Below are positions 42,765-51,542 of a stretch of DNA of 64,000 bases, one piece after another. The stretch comes from Phycisphaerales bacterium (GTDB lineage Bacteria > Planctomycetota > Phycisphaerae > Phycisphaerales > SM1A02): the NCBI GenBank assembly GCA_029260575.1, contig JAJDDB010000003.1:1-64000 (forward strand), written 5' to 3'. A model generated the notes under the pieces. That model saw nothing but the letters and a program-made list of their open reading frames with translations, was not told the DNA's origin and searched no databases. Position 1 is the stretch's first letter, and each line of letters starts with the position of its first letter. Made by a program: the position numbers and the translations under genes.

Positions 42765-43667
42765 ATGCATGTCGCGCTTACAGGAGTTTCAGGATTCATA
42801 GGATCAGTAACCGCCCGTCACCTTGCAGATGCTGGCCATTGTGTGACCGGACTGGTCCGCCCCACCAGTCGGCGTGAGCATATTGAGCAATACGTCGACC
42901 GATTCGTGGTCGGTGAGCAGGCAGATGAATCCGCGTGGCCGGACTTGCTTGACGGTGCTGACTGCGTCATCCACAACTCCGTGGACTGGGAGCCCATCCG
43001 CAGCAACGATCTTGATGCACATCTGCACAGCAACGTCAACGGGGCGATCAAGCTGCTGCACGCTGCAGCACCGCGCCAATTCATTTTCATCAGCACTGTT
43101 GCGGTACACCACGACATGCGCCCGCGCTGGGAGGGCAAAATCGATGAAGATCATCCATTGCGACCCGCAACGTTGTACGGCGCATACAAAGCGGCTATTG
43201 AGCCACACCTCTGGGATGCGCATTTTCGCAATGGTCAACATACATGTGCGCTGCGTCCGTGTGGAGTGTACGGAATCGATCCGAATCTCTCGCGTTCGAT
43301 CGGCTACCCGATCATCGAGAAACTCCGCGCCGGCCGGTCCTTTAAACGACTCGGCGGCGGGAAATTTGTGCATGTAGAAGATGTGGCTGCGGCAATCGTT
43401 TCGTGCATAGGCAACGAGCGCGCCGCCGGTCAGGCATTCAATCTTGTTGACTGTTACGCCCGGTGGGCAGATTGGGCGAAAATCGTTGCCGAATTGCTCG
43501 GAGTCGATCCTGAGATAGATTTTTCCAGTCCAGCCCAGCCGAAGAATCAATTCAATTCCGAACGCACAAACGACATTCTCAACGTACCACTTGATCGGGG
43601 CTTTGACGGAATCTCGAAGCACCTGCGCGATTTGATCGAAACCATGAACACCGCAACGGTGAAGTGA
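42765..43667 (+). CDS. NAD-dependent epimerase/dehydratase (extended SDR)
   Basis: The protein has 300 residues. It opens MHVALTGVSGFIGSVTARHL with the G-x2-G-x2-G nucleotide loop, followed by the D/R-binding segment CVTGLVRPTSRREHIEQY and the active-site Y-x3-K (TLYGAYKAAIEPHL) with a Ser/Thr in FIFISTVAVH. The C-terminal part (GGGKFVHVEDVAAAIVSCIG) is typical of extended SDRs acting on nucleotide sugars or sterol-like substrates. The substrate cannot be told from sequence. AAAGGACTTCAAGA provides the ribosome site. Divergent from the AsmA-like gene. Confidence 0.9.
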   Translation: MHVALTGVSGFIGSVTARHLADAGHCVTGLVRPTSRREHIEQYVDRFVVGEQADESAWPDLLDGADCVIHNSVDWEPIRSNDLDAHLHSNVNGAIKLLHAAAPRQFIFISTVAVHHDMRPRWEGKIDEDHPLRPATLYGAYKAAIEPHLWDAHFRNGQHTCALRPCGVYGIDPNLSRSIGYPIIEKLRAGRSFKRLGGGKFVHVEDVAAAIVSCIGNERAAGQAFNLVDCYARWADWAKIVAELLGVDPEIDFSSPAQPKNQFNSERTNDILNVPLDRGFDGISKHLRDLIETMNTATVK

Positions 43668-43703
43668 CACCAGCACCACCCGTCAGCACCCGCATGAATC
43701 GTC

Positions 43704-44261
43704 TTATTTCAGAAAACTGAACGACTGTTGTGCTGTGTTCATCGCTTCCGCCAGATGAGGATGCTCGACAAATAGACGCATGATCATCAGCCGCATGACA
43801 TGCCGGAAGTCTTTCCACTCGCGGGCCACCGATTCAGGTCCGTTGACGATTTCAACAGCCTCGGCGAGCGCAGCTTTCATGTATTTGCCGAACGATTTGG
43901 CGTTGATCTCCTGATCCAGAGCTTCGACGATCTTGGACAGCTCCGCTTCGTCCAGCCACACGCCGTGGCAGGTCGGGCAGACATCAATCTCAACGTGCGT
44001 ATCGCCATACTGGAGCCGGCACAGTCGTTTGCTGCACGATGGACAATTGACCGGCCCCGCGTTGATGGTGAACCGGTCACTATGCTTCCAGATATCGAAG
44101 TCGAGCCAGTCGCCATCCGGCAGGGCTATGTCTTTGGCATGAGCAAGCTCGCCGCGATCGAACCACGTGCCGTGGCATGAGAAACAAATCTCGAGTTTAA
44201 GATCGTCAACCTGGCTCGGCGTCAGCGCGGTCTTACAACGTGGACACAGGTGTTCAGACAT
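43704..44261 (-). CDS. zf-TFIIB double zinc-ribbon protein
   Basis: The protein has 185 residues. Two zf-TFIIB-type ribbons: CPRCKTALTPSQVDDLKLEI then CFSCHGTWFDRGELA, and CPSCSKRLCRLQYGDTHVEI then CPTCHGVWLDEAELSKI. Each ends in the diagnostic C-x2-C-x-G-x-W-x-D-x-G/A-E-L. A helical C-terminus follows (LAEAVEIVNGPESVAREWKD). The family is common but uncharacterised, presumed to bind nucleic acid or protein. The start is the ATG before SEHLCPRC. Confidence 0.85.
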   Translation of the reverse strand: MSEHLCPRCKTALTPSQVDDLKLEICFSCHGTWFDRGELAHAKDIALPDGDWLDFDIWKHSDRFTINAGPVNCPSCSKRLCRLQYGDTHVEIDVCPTCHGVWLDEAELSKIVEALDQEINAKSFGKYMKAALAEAVEIVNGPESVAREWKDFRHVMRLMIMRLFVEHPHLAEAMNTAQQSFSFLK

Positions 44262-44322
44262 GCTGCGCATCGTACCACAGCATGAAGTGGTTTCGACATT
44301 CGATTGCCAGGAACGCCTTGCG

Positions 44323-45879
44323 TTATCGAAACGCTGTCTCGGCCAGGTCAATCGCCCGGCTCAGCGCTGCGGCTTTGTTGACAGTCTCTTCGTATTCGCG
44401 CGCAGCTACAGAATCTGCAACAATTCCCGCGCCGGCTTGCAAATGCACTGTCCACTGCGATCCGGTCCGTACGGTCGGCACGACTATCGTGCGCAGCGCC
44501 ATCGCGATATCCATATCACCGCTGAACCCGACCAGCCCGATGCCGCCGGCATACGGCCCCCGCCGGGTCTGCTCAAGTTCATCAATGATCTGCATCGCCC
44601 GGATTTTCGGGGCGCCACTGACTGTTCCCACAGGGAGCGTACGCCGCAGTGCTTCCCAGCAATCCACGCCGACGCGCAGCACACCGGTCAATGTCGAACT
44701 GAGATGCATTACATGACTGTACCGCTCCACGTCCATAATCCGTTCAAGTTTAATCGACCCCAGCGCGCACACTTGCCCGAGATCGTTGCGGCCGAGGTCA
44801 ACGAGCATCACGTGTTCAGCCCGTTCTTTTTCGTCCGCCAGAAGTTCTCGCTCCAGCAATTCGTCTTCTTCTACTGTCATGCCACGGCGGCGCGTCCCGG
44901 CAAGCGGCCGATTCGTCACCACTCGATCACGGCAGCGGCACAATATTTCCGGGCTTGAGGCCACGAGAATCGATCCTTCCGCCTGAAGGTAAATCATGTA
45001 CGGACTCGGATTCACGATCCGCAGCGCACGGTAGATCTCGAACGGATCGGCGGTGGTCGCACGCTCGAATCGTTGGCTGAGCACAATCTGAAACGCATCG
45101 CCCGCTCCTATGTATTCTCTGCAGCGCTCGACAGCCGCTTCAAAGTCACTACGCGCAAAATTGGCTTTCATCTCGGCAGCAGGTCGCTGAGTGAGATTCA
45201 CATCAACAGCGCCAGCAGGCAGCGGAACACTGTGCGTCTCCAGCCGCTCAACAAATTGATCCAGTTCCAAACAACCCGCGTCATACGCCGAATCAATTGA
45301 CGCGTGCTCATCAAGTGATACGTGATGAATCGCAAACAGAACCTTGTCCACGTGATCAAAGATGGCGACCTGCCTGTACAGCCCGAAATGCAGATCGGGA
45401 AGGTTCCGATCGTCAGGCGGCGCAGTTTCGAAAGACAGTTTGCCCGGTTCGAGAAACCGTACGGTGTCATACCCGGCATAACCGACCCAGCCGCCAATGA
45501 AGGCCGGCAGGTTCTCAAACCCCGTGCCCTCCAATCGCACCGATCGAAATGCCTCCGTAAGCGATCGCGGAACATCAAGTGGATTCGCCGACTGGGTCTG
45601 TTCGATAATCGCAGATCGATGATCACTGACCGTCACATCTTGCTGTCGCGCCACGACTTCCAGCCACGGCTGAGCTCCCAGGAACGAGTGGCGACCCACG
45701 GTCTGGCCGTTGTCGACAGATTCGAACAGAAAGCTTGGAGCAGTTCGATCATCCGCCGCAACCAGCCTCCGATACGCCAGCACCGGCGTCAACTGATCGC
45801 TCATGAGCCGTCTGCACAGCGGGATCAGATTGCCTCGCCCGGCCAATCGGTGAAATGTCTCTCGGTCGGGAACGTTCAT
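44323..45879 (-). CDS. trpE: anthranilate synthase component I
   Basis: The protein has 518 residues. It converts chorismate with ammonia or glutamine-derived nitrogen to anthranilate, the first committed step of tryptophan synthesis (EC 4.1.3.27). The chorismate-binding core carries GAGDAFQIVLSQRFE, ILVASSPEILC, NRPLAGTRRRG, DEKERAEHVMLVDLGRNDLG, GTVSGAPKIRAMQIIDELE and YAGGIGLVGFSG. The N-terminal FLFESVD resembles the Trp feedback site (L-L-E-S). PabB is an alternative but has lower identity to these blocks. I start at MNVPDRETFH. No trpG is adjacent, so the operon is split. Confidence 0.92.
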   Translation of the reverse strand: MNVPDRETFHRLAGRGNLIPLCRRLMSDQLTPVLAYRRLVAADDRTAPSFLFESVDNGQTVGRHSFLGAQPWLEVVARQQDVTVSDHRSAIIEQTQSANPLDVPRSLTEAFRSVRLEGTGFENLPAFIGGWVGYAGYDTVRFLEPGKLSFETAPPDDRNLPDLHFGLYRQVAIFDHVDKVLFAIHHVSLDEHASIDSAYDAGCLELDQFVERLETHSVPLPAGAVDVNLTQRPAAEMKANFARSDFEAAVERCREYIGAGDAFQIVLSQRFERATTADPFEIYRALRIVNPSPYMIYLQAEGSILVASSPEILCRCRDRVVTNRPLAGTRRRGMTVEEDELLERELLADEKERAEHVMLVDLGRNDLGQVCALGSIKLERIMDVERYSHVMHLSSTLTGVLRVGVDCWEALRRTLPVGTVSGAPKIRAMQIIDELEQTRRGPYAGGIGLVGFSGDMDIAMALRTIVVPTVRTGSQWTVHLQAGAGIVADSVAAREYEETVNKAAALSRAIDLAETAFR

Positions 45880-45982
45880 GTAGGCGTGAGTGTACTGAGG
45901 CGTGCTCCGTCCGTCTGTCAGGGCGCGGCGGAACCCATCGCATCTGCATCGGTACAATTCCGCTCACGATCCACATCAGCTT

Positions 45983-46738
45983 ATGACTACAACCCAGACC
46001 GATGCCAATTCTGCTGCTGATTCTCGCTCCAACGGACCGTCTGTGGTCGCGCATCTTCGTGGATTGAACAAAACATACTTCAAGCCGGATGGATCGATAC
46101 TGGTTGAGGCGCTCAAGGACATTGATCTGGATATCGAGCGTGGGCAGTACATCGCCATCATGGGCGCATCGGGTTCCGGCAAGAGTACGCTCATGAATCT
46201 GCTGGGTTGTCTGGACCGACCAACCGCTGGGCGATATCTGCTGGACGGTCGTGATGTTTCGGAAATGGATGATGATGAACTCAGCGCGGTGCGCGGCCAG
46301 CGCATTGGTTTTGTCTTTCAGGCGTTCAACCTCATCAGCCAACTCAACATTGTCGAGAACGTGGAAGTTCCGCTGCTCTATCAAGGCATCACCAAATCCG
46401 TTCGCCAGCAAAAGGCAATCGAGAAACTCAAAATCGTCGGCTTGGGTGATCGACTCACGCACAGACCGCGCGAGCTCTCCGGCGGGCAACAGCAACGTGT
46501 CGCCATCGCCCGCGCGCTTGTCAATGAGCCCGCCATCATCATGGCGGACGAACCTACGGGGAACCTGGATACATCCACCGGGAATGCCATTCTCAAGATC
46601 ATCGACGACCTGCACCGTGCGGGTATGACCATCATCATTGTGACACACGATGATGACATAGCCGAACACTGCCAGCGTATTGTGCGGCTGCGCGATGGTG
46701 AGATCGAAAGCGATCTCACATCCAGCCAATTCCGTTAA
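45983..46738 (+). CDS. ABC transporter ATP-binding protein (MacB/LolD type)
   Basis: The protein has 251 residues. Walker [11 protein letters not shown]-loop [12 protein letters not shown], signature [20 protein letters not shown], Walker [17 protein letters not shown] and switch His in [14 protein letters not shown] are all complete. The short form and E-P-T-G-N-L-D identify the MacB/LolD/FtsE-like group, which powers FtsX-type permeases for lipoprotein release or efflux. No permease gene is adjacent; ruvC follows on the same strand 57 bases later. The first ~25 residues ([15 protein letters not shown]) are a non-conserved extension. Confidence 0.92.
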   Translation: MTTTQTDANSAADSRSNGPSVVAHLRGLNKTYFKPDGSILVEALKDIDLDIERGQYIAIMGASGSGKSTLMNLLGCLDRPTAGRYLLDGRDVSEMDDDELSAVRGQRIGFVFQAFNLISQLNIVENVEVPLLYQGITKSVRQQKAIEKLKIVGLGDRLTHRPRELSGGQQQRVAIARALVNEPAIIMADEPTGNLDTSTGNAILKIIDDLHRAGMTIIIVTHDDDIAEHCQRIVRLRDGEIESDLTSSQFR

Positions 46739-46795
46739 CCCGCAAAAAGCTGTCGAGCCCGTGCATTGCTGGACGATCCGGATACCGTGACAGCT

Positions 46796-47293
46796 ATGCG
46801 TATTCTCGGCATTGACCCGGGCCTCGAAATCACCGGCTACGGCTGCATCGACAGCGATGCAAACGCAGTCAAACCGAGCGTCGTCGAAGCGGGTGTACTA
46901 CGTCTAGCTTCACGCAAACCGATGCAGCAGCGCCTTGGGCAGCTCTACCACGATCTGCTTGAGGTTATTGATGAAGTACAGCCACAGGTAATCGTCGTCG
47001 AGAAGCTCTTTGCGCATTACAAGCACGTTCGCACCGCCATGCTGATGGGGCACGCACGTGGTGTTGTGCTGCTGGCTGGTCAGGTGCGCGGGTTGGAATT
47101 ACATGAACTTGCACCGACGGAAGTGAAGAAGGCCATCACCGGCCACGGCCACGCGACAAAACAGCAGATGCAGCACGCAGTCATGGTGCAGTGTGAGTTG
47201 CCTGCCATGCCAACTCCGCATGATGTTGCTGACGCTCTTGCAATTGCGTTGTGCGGCGCCCGCCGACTGTCTGCCCAAGCGTTGGTTCGATAA
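46796..47293 (+). CDS. ruvC: crossover junction endodeoxyribonuclease RuvC
   Basis: The protein has 165 residues, standard length. It resolves Holliday junctions during recombinational repair (EC 3.1.21.10). The catalytic acidic residues are visible: MRILGIDPGLEITGYG (Asp), VIVVEKLFAHYKHV (Glu), and HDVADALAIALCGAR (two Asp). GQVRGLELHELAPTEVKKAI is also conserved. The start MRILGIDPG is the family start; a 10-codon upstream extension is not. ruvA and ruvB are not nearby. Confidence 0.95.
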   Translation: MRILGIDPGLEITGYGCIDSDANAVKPSVVEAGVLRLASRKPMQQRLGQLYHDLLEVIDEVQPQVIVVEKLFAHYKHVRTAMLMGHARGVVLLAGQVRGLELHELAPTEVKKAITGHGHATKQQMQHAVMVQCELPAMPTPHDVADALAIALCGARRLSAQALVR

Positions 47294-47314
47294 GACTCGA
47301 GCAGAGGCAGTCGC

Positions 47315-48169
47315 CTATTGGGCGCTGCGTATGATCAGCGTCACTTTGGTTCCCTTTGGTGGCAGGCGGCGTGTGTGCGCTTCCCATTCCGGCGCCTGTA
47401 CGCTTGAATCATGCGAGATCACTTCGGAATAGCCGATCATCTCGTCGCCGAATGTCGCGAGTCCAATGACTGAACCAGTCATGTCCGCCACGTAGTGTTC
47501 GCCGCCGACGTCCGGGTGATTCGATTCGAATTCCGATCCGCCAAACACCCACGCCGCGCACGGAAAATCATGGCGGCCGAGATGATCGAGAATCCATTCG
47601 CAGATAGAGTGTTCGCGCGTTTCACCATCAGCGTCGACATAGCGGACGTCAATGCGCAGCGCTGACCCGGTCGGCGCGATCAATTCGAATTGCTCATTTT
47701 CATACATCCACATGCCGGGACTTCCAGATTCAAAGCCTGCAAGCAACATCGCAGCGTGTATGTCGCTGGGACGTTGCTCCAGCACGATAAGTGATTCGTG
47801 CTCTTTTGTTCTCGGACTGCACGCAATGAACTCCAGCCATCCCGCATCAATACACACCACGCCGTCAAGCTCGATGTGCTTGCCGTTGACATGAACTGCC
47901 ACGCCCGGAAACGGTGTTGCGATTCGTGGCTCAGCACGCGCTTCGGTCACACCTTGTTCCCGACGAAATTCAGATGTAACTGCGGGAGTGCTGGCCTTTG
48001 TCACGACAGCGCTTTGCGGGGGAGCCTTGTAATTCAATGGCGCATCGCGCTTCGTGGCGGACTGCGTTTCAGCCTGATCACCCTGATTCAGGTTCGATGA
48101 TGTGCAGCCGGCGGGTATGAACACAAACAAAATTGCAACACCGCACAGACTCTTACAGAACTGTTTCAT
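47315..48169 (-). CDS. YdjY-domain lipoprotein
   Basis: The protein has 284 residues. The signal MKQFCKSLCGVAILFVFIPA ends in the lipobox A-G-C-T. The YdjY-like domain spans ~95-270: ELDGVVCIDAGWLEFIACSP, RTKEHESLIVLEQRPSDIHA, AMLLAGFESG, ...WILDHLGRHDFPCAAWVFGG. YdjY has unknown function, but in some genomes it neighbours redox and ferredoxin genes. I start at the internal ATG because upstream residues do not make a signal peptide. It converges with ruvC. An intrinsic terminator-like hairpin lies just upstream of the start (48217-48253). Confidence 0.82.
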   Translation of the reverse strand: MKQFCKSLCGVAILFVFIPAGCTSSNLNQGDQAETQSATKRDAPLNYKAPPQSAVVTKASTPAVTSEFRREQGVTEARAEPRIATPFPGVAVHVNGKHIELDGVVCIDAGWLEFIACSPRTKEHESLIVLEQRPSDIHAAMLLAGFESGSPGMWMYENEQFELIAPTGSALRIDVRYVDADGETREHSICEWILDHLGRHDFPCAAWVFGGSEFESNHPDVGGEHYVADMTGSVIGLATFGDEMIGYSEVISHDSSVQAPEWEAHTRRLPPKGTKVTLIIRSAQ

Positions 48170-48216
48170 AGATGGATCGTACGAGATGCGTCCCAATCGT
48201 TCGCAGTCGGCGCATG

Positions 48217-48253
48217 AAAAAAGGCCCGGTTGGGGTAAACCCCAGACCGAGCC
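48217..48253 (-). terminator. intrinsic terminator-like hairpin upstream of the YdjY gene
   Basis: On the minus strand GGCTCGGTCTGGGG, loop TTTA, CCCCAACCGGGCC is followed by TTTTTT (A-run 48217-48222 on the plus strand). The stem has two small bulges. There is no minus-strand gene that it would end, so it may act as a leader attenuator for the downstream lipoprotein gene or end a short RNA. Confidence 0.6.
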
Positions 48254-48407
48254 CTTCCGGGGGCAAAGTAATCCTGTCGCGTGCATGATATCACCGAACC
48301 AATGCGATGCAACAAGCAACTGGCATAGAATCCGCCCTGAAAGCCCCCTATGAGTGAAAGAATCGCTCTCGGGGTCCGCTCGATCCTCCGTCTACCCTAA
48401 GTCCTTG

Positions 48408-49205
48408 ATGCTCCAAATCACCCGCAAAGTCCGATTCTGCGTTTCGCACTGCCCTGCGTCTGATCCAACGGGGGCAAATACCTTCGCTGCACAACCGACC
48501 ATGACAGGGCTGGGAGCGTTCTACGAATTGAGTCTCATGTGCTGCGGCACGCCGGATGCAAGAACGGGCTATCTCATCAACATCTCCGAATTGGACAGCG
48601 TTGCTCGACGTGATCTGGTTCCGATCATTCAGAACACATACAGCTCAGCTCCAGCTACCGAACCAGCCAGTCTTCTGCCGGCGTTGTTCGAGCAGTTTCG
48701 ACGCAGTCTGCCGGACACCGCGTCGGCGCTTCGTTGGCATCTGACTCCGTTTTACAATCTCACAATCGAAGCCGACAGCATGAACCAGATACAACTTAGC
48801 CAGCAATTTGAATTCGCCGCGGCCCATCGGCTGAATGTCTCTGATTACTCCGAAAAGGCGAATCAGAGCATTTTCGGCAAGTGCAACAACCCCAACGGGC
48901 ATGGCCACAACTATCGAATCGAAGTCGCGATCACGCTCCCGACTACTGCTGAAAATTCAAGCTCGCCATTTTCTCATTCCGCGCTTGAAAGCATTGTCAA
49001 GACGATTGTCATCGACCGATTCGACCATAAGAACCTCAATGCAGATTGCAGCGAATTCGAGATGCGGAATCCTTCCGTCGAGAACATCGCATCCACCTGC
49101 TTTGCCATTCTTGAAGAGCCGCTGCAGTTGGCGGGTGCCGACCTGCACCACGTCACTGTCTGGGAAACCGCCAAAACCTCTTGTACGGTCGCTCGAAACG
49201 ACTGA
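48408..49205 (+). CDS. tandem 6-pyruvoyl-tetrahydropterin synthase/QueD-like protein
   Basis: The protein has 265 residues, about twice a single QueD. The C-terminal domain (~128-265) has QFEFAAAHRLNVSDYSEKAN, GKCNNPNGHGHNYRIEVAIT with the zinc His triad (H of A-A-H-R, H-G-H), DRFDHKNLNADC and the C-terminal HHVTVWETAKTSCTV. The N-terminal half (~1-120) has the same fold pattern (GLGAFYELSLMCCGTPDART, GYLINISELDSVARRDLVPI, ALRWHLTPFYNLTIEA) but lacks the His triad. These enzymes act in tetrahydropterin or queuosine precursor synthesis. The true substrate is unknown here. The start is the ATG before LQITRKVRFC. Confidence 0.82.
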   Translation: MLQITRKVRFCVSHCPASDPTGANTFAAQPTMTGLGAFYELSLMCCGTPDARTGYLINISELDSVARRDLVPIIQNTYSSAPATEPASLLPALFEQFRRSLPDTASALRWHLTPFYNLTIEADSMNQIQLSQQFEFAAAHRLNVSDYSEKANQSIFGKCNNPNGHGHNYRIEVAITLPTTAENSSSPFSHSALESIVKTIVIDRFDHKNLNADCSEFEMRNPSVENIASTCFAILEEPLQLAGADLHHVTVWETAKTSCTVARND

Positions 49206-49282
49206 TTTCGCTACTATCACGTCCACTGAAACTCTGATTCCGGACCTGATATCCACCTCAATTCTTCCGAGATGTCTTCGCC

Positions 49283-50683
49283 ATGAACACCCGTTTGCCC
49301 ATCTGCCTGCTGATCGCCCTTTCCATGTTGCTCGGAGTTGCTGCCAGCCCAGCTGTCGCATTCCAAAGCGAAATGGCACAAACATCATCAGACAATGCCA
49401 TTGAACAGATCGCCAATCGATTCCTGCGGTTGTATCGGTCCGTTCAGGCCGCCGGCGGGATCGACGACACCAATCGCGCCGTCGTGACCAATATGCTTGA
49501 TGAAGTCGAAGCGATGCGCGCAGACAACCCCGACAACATCCGCCTCGCAGCGGTAGCGACGCAACTTGCGGTGCTTTTGAAAGATGACGACCGCGTGTTC
49601 GAGCTCTTTGAGCAGCTCCAACGTATGGCTCCGGACAACGAACAGATTGCCCAGGACTGGCTGAGCTACTTCCGAACGAGCGAATCACCGGAACGTGCAG
49701 ATGACGTTATTGAGCGCCTTGTTGATCTGAATCTTGAAGGCCCTGCCATTCGGCGCACGCTTGCAAGCCACCTCAAGCAGTCCATGCAATACCAGCGTGC
49801 AATCGAATACCTGCGCAGCATCGAACTTGATCCAACCAACAATCCCGATGCGATGGTTCTGCTTGCCGAAGTGCTCTTTGCAGAACACGAATTCCAGCAG
49901 GCATCGGACATCATGGAAAGCATTCCGCAGTCAGTCATGGACCTGAACCCGACCGTGAAGAATAAAGTCGGACAAAATGCGGAGACGTACAAGCAGTACA
50001 TCGAACTCTGGCAGAATGAGCAGCAGATCCGTTCAACAGAAGCTGCTGCTGACGACCTGCCGCGCGCAGAGCTCATCACCGAGCACGGCACGATCGTTGT
50101 TGAGCTCTTTGAAAACGAAGCGCCGAATACTGTTGCAAACTTTTTGACGCTTGCTGAAGAAGGCTTCTACGACGGTACAGCTTTTCACCGCGTGTTGACC
50201 AACTTCATGGCTCAGGGTGGTGATCCGCTTTCCAAGGAAGGTGCCGAAGGCATCGCCGGCACTGGCGGGCCGGGCTACAACATTCCCGATGAACACACCC
50301 GCGATGATCATCGCATGCATTTCTCTGGAAGCCTGTCTATGGCAAAGACCAGCGCACCCAACACGGCTGGCTCGGGGTTCTATATCACGTTTGAACCGAC
50401 CCCCTGGTTGAACGGGCTGCACACAGTATTCGGCCGAGTCGTTGAAGGACTCGATATCGCCCGCAAGATTCGTCAGGATGACAAATTGCTTGCCGTTACT
50501 GTGCTTCGCAAGCGCGACCACGAGTACAGCGTCGAGAAGCTCCCGCTGCCGGGTCAGACGCTGCCAAAGCCACAGCCTACCTCGACGAGCGATGAGGACA
50601 CTGACGCCGAATCGACGACCACCGGCGGGGAAGACGCCGCTTCCAACGCTGATGGCGAAGAGTCAACATCCGGCGACGATTGA
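49283..50683 (+). CDS. exported TPR-cyclophilin peptidyl-prolyl cis-trans isomerase
   Basis: The protein has 466 residues. A signal peptide (MNTRLPICLLIALSMLLGVA ... AVAF) is followed by TPR-like helices at ~40-230 (NIRLAAVATQLAVLLKDDDR, RAIEYLRSIELDPTNNPDAM). The cyclophilin domain (~255-420) reads TEHGTIVVELFENEAPNTVA, FHRVLTNFMAQGGDPL (catalytic Arg, Phe, Gln), SLSMAKTSAPNTAGSGFYIT and WLNGLHTVFGRVVEGLDI. It should catalyse proline isomerisation during folding of exported proteins. The acidic, Ser/Thr-rich tail (TSDEDTDAESTTTGGEDAAS) is probably disordered. Confidence 0.93.
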   Translation: MNTRLPICLLIALSMLLGVAASPAVAFQSEMAQTSSDNAIEQIANRFLRLYRSVQAAGGIDDTNRAVVTNMLDEVEAMRADNPDNIRLAAVATQLAVLLKDDDRVFELFEQLQRMAPDNEQIAQDWLSYFRTSESPERADDVIERLVDLNLEGPAIRRTLASHLKQSMQYQRAIEYLRSIELDPTNNPDAMVLLAEVLFAEHEFQQASDIMESIPQSVMDLNPTVKNKVGQNAETYKQYIELWQNEQQIRSTEAAADDLPRAELITEHGTIVVELFENEAPNTVANFLTLAEEGFYDGTAFHRVLTNFMAQGGDPLSKEGAEGIAGTGGPGYNIPDEHTRDDHRMHFSGSLSMAKTSAPNTAGSGFYITFEPTPWLNGLHTVFGRVVEGLDIARKIRQDDKLLAVTVLRKRDHEYSVEKLPLPGQTLPKPQPTSTSDEDTDAESTTTGGEDAASNADGEESTSGDD

Positions 50684-50996
50684 TCGCAATGTCCTTGTTC
50701 TCCGAATTGCCCGGCATCTCTGTCTTGGTGGTGCGATGCGCGCAAGTCCTCACAAATTGGACCGTTGAACGCGTAATCAGGTCGCTCGGCCTGCGCTGTC
50801 GCGCGGCCCGATAAAGGAATTTTTTTTCGTTTTTCCGCACAAGTCTGTTTCAGGACCTTCCGCGCGCCGATGAGGGGGCGGGAATTCGACGGTGTTCGTC
50901 GAACAAACCCTCGGTACGTTCCCGGCAGCGACGGTGTGGAGGCAAGATTCCTTCCGGCTGTGACAGGGATGAGATTCTGTTAGGAGATCCAAGGTA
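50684..50996. other. intergenic with possible weak terminator
   Basis: A bulged stem GGCC-T-GCGC tgtc GCGC-GGCC (50788-50808) is followed 11 bases later by eight T (50820-50827), a possible terminator for the cyclophilin gene. The rest is a leader for the basic protein, with GGAG and AAGG sites before its ATG. Confidence 0.4.
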
Positions 50997-51542
50997 ATGC
51001 CTACCAAATTCAAAAGCCCTTTTGCAACGTCGTTTAACTCGGCCATCAAGCGCGGCACGCCCTGCAATCAGGCCGTCTGGAACATTTCCAAGCGAACCAA
51101 CAAGCCCGTCAACAAGATCTATGAATCACTGTGGAAGGCCGGCTTCTGCAATCGTCAGAAGTTCAACGGTCAGTGGATCTACTGGGCCAACAACCCGTCC
51201 AAGTCCAACGCAACCAGCTGCAAGGAAAGCCAGTTCAATCAGTGGCAGTGGTTTGTTGACTGGGCAATCGCATCCGGTTTCTGCACACCTGAGCAGCTCA
51301 ACAACAATAAGGGCAGCCAGCAGGAATTCATGAGCTTCTGCAAGAAGTTCTTCGCCAAGCAGTTCAACGGTACCACCACGTCAAGCAAGTCCGGCAGGAA
51401 GGCCTCAACCAGCCGCGTCCGCAAGTCGACTGCCAAGACGACCACAGCTCGCAAGCGCACAAGCACAAAGCGCAAGAACAGCTCCAGCTACAAGTTCCCC
51501 AAGGCCAAGAGCACTTCGCGCCGCTATCGTCGCGCTGCCTGA
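50997..51542 (+). CDS. basic protein with histone-H1-like Lys/Ser/Arg tail
   Basis: The protein has 181 residues. The N-terminal ~120 residues form an aromatic, Asn/Lys-rich globular part with two related halves (FATSFNSAIKRGTPCNQAVW, KIYESLWKAGFCNRQKFNGQ; FNQWQWFVDWAIASGFCTPE, SFCKKFFAKQFNG). The last ~60 residues are a disordered Lys/Arg/Ser/Thr tail (KSGRKASTSRVRKSTAKTTT, ARKRTSTKRKNSSSYKFPKA, KSTSRRYRRAA), like eukaryote-type H1 or Hc1-like tails. It probably binds DNA or RNA. Codon use is strongly biased to C-ending codons (AAC, AAG, TTC), as in highly expressed genes. No specific family name is secure. Confidence 0.75.
   Translation: MPTKFKSPFATSFNSAIKRGTPCNQAVWNISKRTNKPVNKIYESLWKAGFCNRQKFNGQWIYWANNPSKSNATSCKESQFNQWQWFVDWAIASGFCTPEQLNNNKGSQQEFMSFCKKFFAKQFNGTTTSSKSGRKASTSRVRKSTAKTTTARKRTSTKRKNSSSYKFPKAKSTSRRYRRAA

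Noticed and set aside
45749-46729. 326-codon minus-strand frame
   Set aside because: Antisense to the ABC ATPase gene, which has complete nucleotide-binding motifs.
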